Below, piece by piece: positions 55,088 to 60,004 of a DNA stretch of 60,004 bases. The notes below the pieces were generated by a model. It was not told the DNA's origin. It did not search any database and saw only the letters and a program-made list of their open reading frames with translations. Numbering within the stretch: the first letter of the stretch is position 1; each line of letters starts with the position of its first letter. Source of the DNA: Sphaerimonospora mesophila NBRC 14179 = JCM 3151 (GTDB lineage: Bacteria; Actinomycetota; Actinomycetes; Streptosporangiales; Streptosporangiaceae); contig BCRI01000029.1 in the NCBI GenBank assembly GCA_001552515.1, positions 1-60,004 on the forward strand. Direction: 5' to 3'. The translations under genes and the position numbers were made by a program.

Positions 55088-55792
55088 ATGCGGATCGGAC
55101 TTTTCATTACCTGTGTCAATGATCTGCTCTATCCCGGTACAGGCAGGGCGGTGGTGCGGGTGCTGGAGCGGCTGGGGCATCGCGTCGAGTTCCCGGTCGA
55201 ACAGACCTGCTGCGGGCAGATGCAGGCCAACTCCGGCTACCGCGCCGAGGCGGTCCCGCTGGCCCGGCGGTTCGCCGAGACGTTCGCCGGCTACGACGCC
55301 GTCGTCGCACCCAGCGGCTCGTGCGTGGCCATGGTGCGCGACGGCTATCCCCGCCTCCTGCCCGAGACGGCCGAGGTGGCGGCCCGGACGTACGAACTGT
55401 CCGAACTGCTGGTGGACGTGCTGGGCGTGGTCGACGTGGGGGCGCGCTTCCCGCACCGGGTCACCTACCACCCGACCTGCCACGGACTGCGCATGCTGCG
55501 GCTGGGCGACCGGCCGATGCGGCTGCTGCGTGCCGTACGCGATCTGGAGCTGGTCGAATTACCCGACGCAGAAGAGTGCTGCGGCTTCGGCGGCACCTTC
55601 GCGGTGAAGAACTCCGACGTGTCCGGAGCGATGCTCGCCGACAAGTGCGCGGCGATCCGCGCGACCGATGCGGAATACGTGCTGGCCGCGGACAACTCCT
55701 GCCTGACCCACATCGGCGGGGGACTGTCCAGGAGCGGCGCGCCGACCCGACCCCTGCACTACGCCGAGATCCTGGCCGGAGGCGGACGATGA
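55088..55792 (+). CDS. lutA: Lactate utilisation protein A
   Basis: 234 aa. It has the two CCG domains of heterodisulfide-reductase type: PVEQTCCGQMQANSGYR and AEECCGFGGTFAVKNSD, plus YHPTCHGLRML, likely binding an Fe-S centre. With LutB and LutC it oxidises L-lactate to pyruvate and passes electrons to the respiratory chain. GGGGGAGGA lies seven bases before ATG 55088. Its stop overlaps lutB by four bases. Confidence 0.95.
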   Translation: MRIGLFITCVNDLLYPGTGRAVVRVLERLGHRVEFPVEQTCCGQMQANSGYRAEAVPLARRFAETFAGYDAVVAPSGSCVAMVRDGYPRLLPETAEVAARTYELSELLVDVLGVVDVGARFPHRVTYHPTCHGLRMLRLGDRPMRLLRAVRDLELVELPDAEECCGFGGTFAVKNSDVSGAMLADKCAAIRATDAEYVLAADNSCLTHIGGGLSRSGAPTRPLHYAEILAGGGR

Positions 55793-57225
55793 CGCGGAAC
55801 CCGCTGGTCGGCGAGCTGCCCTTCCCCGAGGCCGCGCGGCGTGAACTGTCCCGCGAGCAGCTCCGGCGTAACCTGCGCAGCGCCACCCACACCATCCGCG
55901 ACAAACGGGCCCGAATGGTGGCAGAGGTGCCCGACTGGGAGGAGTTGCGCGTCGCCGGCAGCGCCATCAAGGCCGACGTGCTCGCCCGCCTGCCGGAGCT
56001 GCTCACCCGGTTCGAGGCGGCGGCCACGGCGGCGGGCGCACGCGTGCATTGGGCCAGGGACGCGGCCGAGGCGTGCGCGATCGTGACCCGGCTGGTCCGC
56101 GAGACCGGTACGGACGAAGTCGTCAAGGTCAAGTCGATGGCGACGCAGGAGATCGGCCTGAACGAGGCACTCGAAGCGGCCGGGATCACCGCGCTCGAGA
56201 CCGACCTGGCCGAACTCATCGTGCAGCTCGCCGACGACACCCCCTCGCACATCCTGGTCCCGGCGATCCACTACAACCGCAGCGAGATCCGCGACATCTT
56301 CCGGGAGCGGATGGCGGGCACCGACCCGGATCTGACCGACGACCCCCGGGCGCTGGCCGAGGCGGCCCGGCGCTACCTGCGGGAGAGGTTCCTGTCGGCG
56401 AAGGTGGCCGTCTCCGGGGCCAACTTCGCCGTGGCCGACACCGGCACGCTGGTGGTGCTGGAGTCGGAGGGCAACGGCCGGATGTGCCTGACCCTGCCCG
56501 AGACGTTGATCTCGGTGGTCGGCATCGAGAAGCTCGTGCCCACGTTCGCCGACCTCGAGGTGTTCCTGCAGCTGCTGCCGCGCTCCTCGACGGGCGAACG
56601 GATGAATCCGTACACCTCGATGTGGACCGGGGTGACCTCGGGCGACGGGCCGCAGGACGTGCACATCGTGCTGGTGGACAACGGGCGCACGGCCACGCTC
56701 GCCGATGAGGTCGGCCGGCAGGCGCTGCACTGCATCCGCTGCTCCGCCTGTCTCAACGTATGCCCGGTGTACGAACGGGTGGGCGGGCACGCGTACGGCT
56801 CGGTCTATCCCGGGCCGATCGGCGCGGTCCTGACGCCCCAGCTCACCGGCGTGGCGGCCAACCGCAGCCTGCCGTTCGCCTCCACGCTCTGCGGCGCCTG
56901 CTTCGACGTCTGCCCGGTGCGCATCGACATCCCGCAGGTCCTCGTCCACCTGCGGCAGCAGGCCGTGGACGAGCGGCGCGGCCACCCGTCAGCCGAGCGT
57001 ACGGCCATGCGCGCGGCGACCTGGATCATGAGCGCGGGCCGTCGCTACACCCGGGTCCTGCGGATCGCCCGGCGGGCCACCCGGCCGCTGGCCGCGCTGC
57101 TGCGACGCCGTACGGTACGACGACTGCCCTGGCCGCTGTCGGCCTGGACGGCCGAGCGAGACGCGCCGCTCCCCGCCGGGGAATCGTTCCGCGACTGGTG
57201 GGCGCGCAGCAGAGAGGGGTCGTGA
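55789..57225 (+). CDS. lutB: Lactate utilisation iron-sulfur protein B
   Basis: 478 aa. An N-terminal LutB/LldF domain (RDKRARMVAEVPDWEELRVA, VVKVKSMATQEIGLNEALEA, PAIHYNRSEIRDIF) is followed by two ferredoxin-like clusters, CIRCSACLNVCPVY and CGACFDVCPVRIDIP, and a basic C-terminus with WWARSREGS. It carries electrons from lactate oxidation. ATG 55789 overlaps lutA (ATGA). Its stop overlaps the start of lutC. Confidence 0.95.
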   Translation: MTRNPLVGELPFPEAARRELSREQLRRNLRSATHTIRDKRARMVAEVPDWEELRVAGSAIKADVLARLPELLTRFEAAATAAGARVHWARDAAEACAIVTRLVRETGTDEVVKVKSMATQEIGLNEALEAAGITALETDLAELIVQLADDTPSHILVPAIHYNRSEIRDIFRERMAGTDPDLTDDPRALAEAARRYLRERFLSAKVAVSGANFAVADTGTLVVLESEGNGRMCLTLPETLISVVGIEKLVPTFADLEVFLQLLPRSSTGERMNPYTSMWTGVTSGDGPQDVHIVLVDNGRTATLADEVGRQALHCIRCSACLNVCPVYERVGGHAYGSVYPGPIGAVLTPQLTGVAANRSLPFASTLCGACFDVCPVRIDIPQVLVHLRQQAVDERRGHPSAERTAMRAATWIMSAGRRYTRVLRIARRATRPLAALLRRRTVRRLPWPLSAWTAERDAPLPAGESFRDWWARSREGS

Positions 57226-57839
57226 TGGACGCACGCACCGAGATCCTCGACCGCATCCGTAGCGCCCTCGGAAACGGAGCCGCGCCACCACCCGTGCCCC
57301 GGGACTACCTGCGGACGGCCGAATGCGCCGACCCGGTCGAGCTGCTGACCGAGCGGCTGGCGGACTACCGTGCCACGGTCCGCCACTGCGGGCCCGGCGA
57401 ACTGGCGGCCACGCTGGCCGCCGTGCTCGCCGACGACCCCCGCCTGGCGGTGCCGTACGACCTGCCGGGCGAGTGGCTCACCGGCTACCGGGGAGAGGTC
57501 GCCCGTGACGGAGACCCGGCGCCGCTCACCGTCGCAGAACTGGACGACGCGTCGGCCGTGCTCACCGGCTGCGCGATCGCGATCGCGACGACCGGCACGA
57601 TCGTGCTCGACGCGGGCCCGGCCCAGGGGCGGCGGGCGCTGACGCTGGTGCCCGACCACCACGTGTGCGTCGTACGGACCGACCAGATCGTCGCCGGCGT
57701 GCCCGACGCGGTGGCCGCGCTGGACCCCCGCCGCCCGCTGACCTGGATCTCCGGACCGTCGGCGACCAGCGACATCGAGCTGAACCGGGTCGAGGGCGTG
57801 CACGGCCCCCGCCGGCTGGACGTCGTGCTCGTCCGCTAG
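57225..57839 (+). CDS. lutC: Lactate utilisation protein C
   Basis: 204 aa of the LutC/YkgG family: RTEILDRIRSALGNG at the start, IAIATTGTIVLDAGPAQGRR and PLTWISGPSATSDIELNRVE with GVHGPRRLDVVLVR at the end, all standard. GAGAGGGG is just upstream of ATG 57225 (GTG 57222 is possible). The final stop codon overlaps the stop of the convergent peptidase gene. A lut regulator (GntR type) is not seen nearby. Confidence 0.94.
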   Translation: MDARTEILDRIRSALGNGAAPPPVPRDYLRTAECADPVELLTERLADYRATVRHCGPGELAATLAAVLADDPRLAVPYDLPGEWLTGYRGEVARDGDPAPLTVAELDDASAVLTGCAIAIATTGTIVLDAGPAQGRRALTLVPDHHVCVVRTDQIVAGVPDAVAALDPRRPLTWISGPSATSDIELNRVEGVHGPRRLDVVLVR

Positions 57840-59875
57840 CCGGCTCTGTCGATGATCCAGGAGAGCGCGAATGCCTCCTCCCGCCAGGAGTCGTACCGGC
57901 CGCTGCGGCCCCCGTGCCCCGCGCCCATCTCGGTCTTGAGCAGGAACGGCCCGCCGGTCGCCGCCGCACGCAGCCGGGCGATCCACTTGGCGGGCTCGTG
58001 GTAGAACACCCGCGTGTCGTTCAGGCTGGTGACGGCGAGGATCGGCGGGTACGGCCGGCCGTCGACGTTCTCGTAGGGCGAGTACGACTTCATGTACGCG
58101 TAGACCTCGGGGTCGTGCAGCGGGTTGCCCCACTCGTCCCACTCGATGACGGTGAGCGGCAGCGACGGGTCGAGGATCGTGTTCAGCGCGTCCACGAACG
58201 GGACCTCGGCGACGATCCCGGCGAACAGCTCCGGGGCCAGGTTGGCGACAGCGCCCATGAGCAGGCCGCCCGCCGAGCCACCGCGTGCGATGATCCGGCT
58301 CGACCATCCCTCCGCCTTGAGATGCCGCGCGCACGCCACGAAGTCGGTGAAGGTGTTCTTCTTCCGTGTCAGCTTGCCGTTCTCGTACCACAGACGGCCC
58401 ATCTCGCCGCCGCCCCGCACGTGGGCGATCGCGAACACGAACCCGCGGTCGAGCAGCGACAGCCTCGCCACCGAGAAGTAGGGGTCGATCGAGCTCTCGT
58501 AGCTGCCGTAGCCGTACAGCAGGGTGGCGGCGGGCCGGTCGGTGCCCTTCCTGACGACGATGGAGATCGGTACCTTCGTCCCGTCCTCCGCCGTCGCCCA
58601 CTCGCGGAACTGCTCGTAGTCGGCGGGGTCGTAGCCGCCCAGCACCGGCTTGCGCTTGAGCAGGATCAGCTCGTCCGTCCGCAGGTCGTAGTCGTAGACG
58701 GACGGCGGGGTCACCATCGACGTGTAGCTGAGCCGCAGCCGGCCCGTCTCGAACTCCGCGTTCCCGGAAGGCGCGACGTCGTAGAGCGGCTCGGGGAAGG
58801 AGATCTCGTACGGCTCCCGCCCGTCGCGAGGCAGGATCCGGACGCCGGTCAGGCCGTCGCGGCGGAAGTGGACGGCGATGTGATCCTTGAACGCGTCGAC
58901 GTCGAGCAGCCGGGTGTCCTCCCGATGCCCGATGAGCGGCGTCCACGTGGCCGGATCGGTGACCGGCGCGGTGGCGAGTTCGAAGTTGACCGCACCCTCG
59001 TTGTGCAGGACGAGGAAGTCGTCGCCGGCGTGGTCCAGGCCGTACTCGACCCCGGTCCGGCGCGGCCTGACCACCGTGAACTCCCCGGTCGGCTCGGCCG
59101 CGTCCAGGATCCGCACCTCGCTGGTGATCTTGCTGTTGGCGGACAGCACGAGATAGCGCTTGCTCCGGGTGAGTGAAATCCCCACCCAGAACCGCTCGTC
59201 GTCCTCCTGGTAGACGACGACGTCGGGCTCGTCCGACCCGAGCGTGTGCCGATGAACGCGGTACGGCCGCCAGGCGTCGTCGATGGTGACGTAGAAGAAC
59301 GTCGAACCGTCGGCCGACCACGCGCCCCCGTAGAACACGCCGGGGATCTCGTCGGAGAGGATCTCGCCGGTGACGAGGTCCTTGAAGCGAAGGGTGAACC
59401 GCTCGTCGCCGGTGTAGTCGGTGGAGTAGGCGAGCCTCGCGCCATCAGGGCTGACCGCACTCGTGCCGATCGAAAAGAACGGGCTGTCGCCGGCCAACTC
59501 GTTCCCGTCCAGCAGCACCTGCTCGCCGGGGAGCGGCTCACCCGGCTTCAGCTCGGGCGGACTGTCGCCGTCGGCGGCCACCCGGCACTGGATGCCGTAC
59601 TGTTTGCCCTCTTCCGTACGGCCGTAGTACCACCAGGCGCCCTTGCGGGTCGGGACCGACAGGTCGGTCTCCAGCGTACGGCTCTTGATCTCCTGGAAGA
59701 CGGTGTCCTGGAGGTCCTTCAGGTGAGCCGTCATCTCCTGGGTGTAGGCGTTCTCCGCCTCCAGGTACGCGATCGTGTCGGGATCGTCCTTGTTCAGCAG
59801 CCAGGAGTACTCGTCGATCACGGTGTCGCCGTGATGAGTACGCTCGACCGGGATCTTCTTCGCCACTGGCGCCAT
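57836..59875 (-). CDS. Prolyl oligopeptidase / oligopeptidase B (S9A)
   Basis: 679 aa. The N-terminal beta-propeller (WWYYGRTEEGKQYGIQCR, AYSTDYTGDERFTLRF) shields a C-terminal alpha/beta hydrolase. The nucleophile Ser is in RGGSAGGLLMGAVANL, the acid is expected near SLNDTRVFY and the His is in GAGHGGRSGRYDSWR. It cleaves short peptides, after Arg/Lys in oligopeptidase B. There is no signal peptide. ATG 59875 is preferred because AGGTGA lies five bases upstream; GTG 59884 would overlap that site. Confidence 0.94.
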   Translation of the reverse strand: MAPVAKKIPVERTHHGDTVIDEYSWLLNKDDPDTIAYLEAENAYTQEMTAHLKDLQDTVFQEIKSRTLETDLSVPTRKGAWWYYGRTEEGKQYGIQCRVAADGDSPPELKPGEPLPGEQVLLDGNELAGDSPFFSIGTSAVSPDGARLAYSTDYTGDERFTLRFKDLVTGEILSDEIPGVFYGGAWSADGSTFFYVTIDDAWRPYRVHRHTLGSDEPDVVVYQEDDERFWVGISLTRSKRYLVLSANSKITSEVRILDAAEPTGEFTVVRPRRTGVEYGLDHAGDDFLVLHNEGAVNFELATAPVTDPATWTPLIGHREDTRLLDVDAFKDHIAVHFRRDGLTGVRILPRDGREPYEISFPEPLYDVAPSGNAEFETGRLRLSYTSMVTPPSVYDYDLRTDELILLKRKPVLGGYDPADYEQFREWATAEDGTKVPISIVVRKGTDRPAATLLYGYGSYESSIDPYFSVARLSLLDRGFVFAIAHVRGGGEMGRLWYENGKLTRKKNTFTDFVACARHLKAEGWSSRIIARGGSAGGLLMGAVANLAPELFAGIVAEVPFVDALNTILDPSLPLTVIEWDEWGNPLHDPEVYAYMKSYSPYENVDGRPYPPILAVTSLNDTRVFYHEPAKWIARLRAAATGGPFLLKTEMGAGHGGRSGRYDSWREEAFALSWIIDRAG

Positions 59876-59884
59876 GTCGCTCAC

Positions 59885-60004
59885 CTGCCAGAGTCTACGT
59901 TCGCGCCCGTACGGAAACCCCGAAGCGCGCGTCGTGTGCGCGGTTGGTGTCCAGCTCTGGTAATCTTGTCGAGCCGGTGAGAAGCCGGTACCTCCTCTTC
60001 CTCC
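59885..60004. other. Window end, probable promoter region
   Basis: No gene start is seen. TAATCT near 59961-59966 could be a -10 for a plus-strand transcript leaving the window. Nothing more can be said. Confidence 0.3.

Overview
This is very GC-rich chromosomal DNA with strongly G/C-biased third codon positions and many GTG starts. It carries the developmental regulator BldC, a one-component Ser/Thr kinase, DUF3073 and DUF2267 proteins, a SAV_5884-type ATP-grasp peptide maturase and a guanidine-III riboswitch. Together these point to a sporulating actinomycete, most plausibly in Streptosporangiales. The genus is inference. No rRNA, tRNA, CRISPR array, transposase or integrase was recognised.

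Layout. 0-6.8 kb: a divergent XRE regulator/SnoaL pair, then an envelope cluster (lipoprotein with an HExxH motif, two proline-rich single-pass membrane proteins, a transmembrane Ser/Thr kinase). 6.8-14.6 kb: dihydrolipoyl dehydrogenase, flavohaemoglobin, an SRPBCC protein, an orphan sensor kinase, DUF2267, a secreted-repeat lipoprotein and pyrD. 14.6-20.3 kb: GH20 hexosaminidase, a lipoprotein amidase, a LacI regulator, a ~124-bp tandem repeat array and a TetR regulator. 20.5-36 kb: a developmental and purine neighbourhood (bldC, a conserved hypothetical gene, valine dehydrogenase, DUF3073, purM-purF, then purL-purQ-[RsbW-like ATPase]-purS). It is interrupted by a broken wHTH/HEPN module between two 193-bp direct repeats, a TetR/MFS efflux pair and a secreted collagen-like protein. 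36.2-39.7 kb: a 2-oxo acid dehydrogenase operon (E1alpha, E1beta, E2).

39.7-44.5 kb is the most interesting region: a compact RiPP (ribosomally made, modified peptide) cluster. It encodes a 45-aa precursor with a double-glycine leader and an 18-residue Trp-rich core, an ATP-grasp maturase, a PpiC-related peptide maturation protein, a 71-aa HlyD-like membrane anchor and a C39-peptidase ABC exporter. Two strong hairpins lie between the precursor and maturase genes and probably act as an expression valve.

44.5-60 kb: Dabb protein, DUF6458 protein, a large acyl-CoA dehydrogenase, a guanidine-III riboswitch with an SMR exporter, VOC and GNAT proteins, a stand-alone molybdopterin oxidoreductase, a pseudokinase/flippase fusion, an aldo/keto reductase, the lactate-utilisation operon lutABC and a prolyl oligopeptidase.
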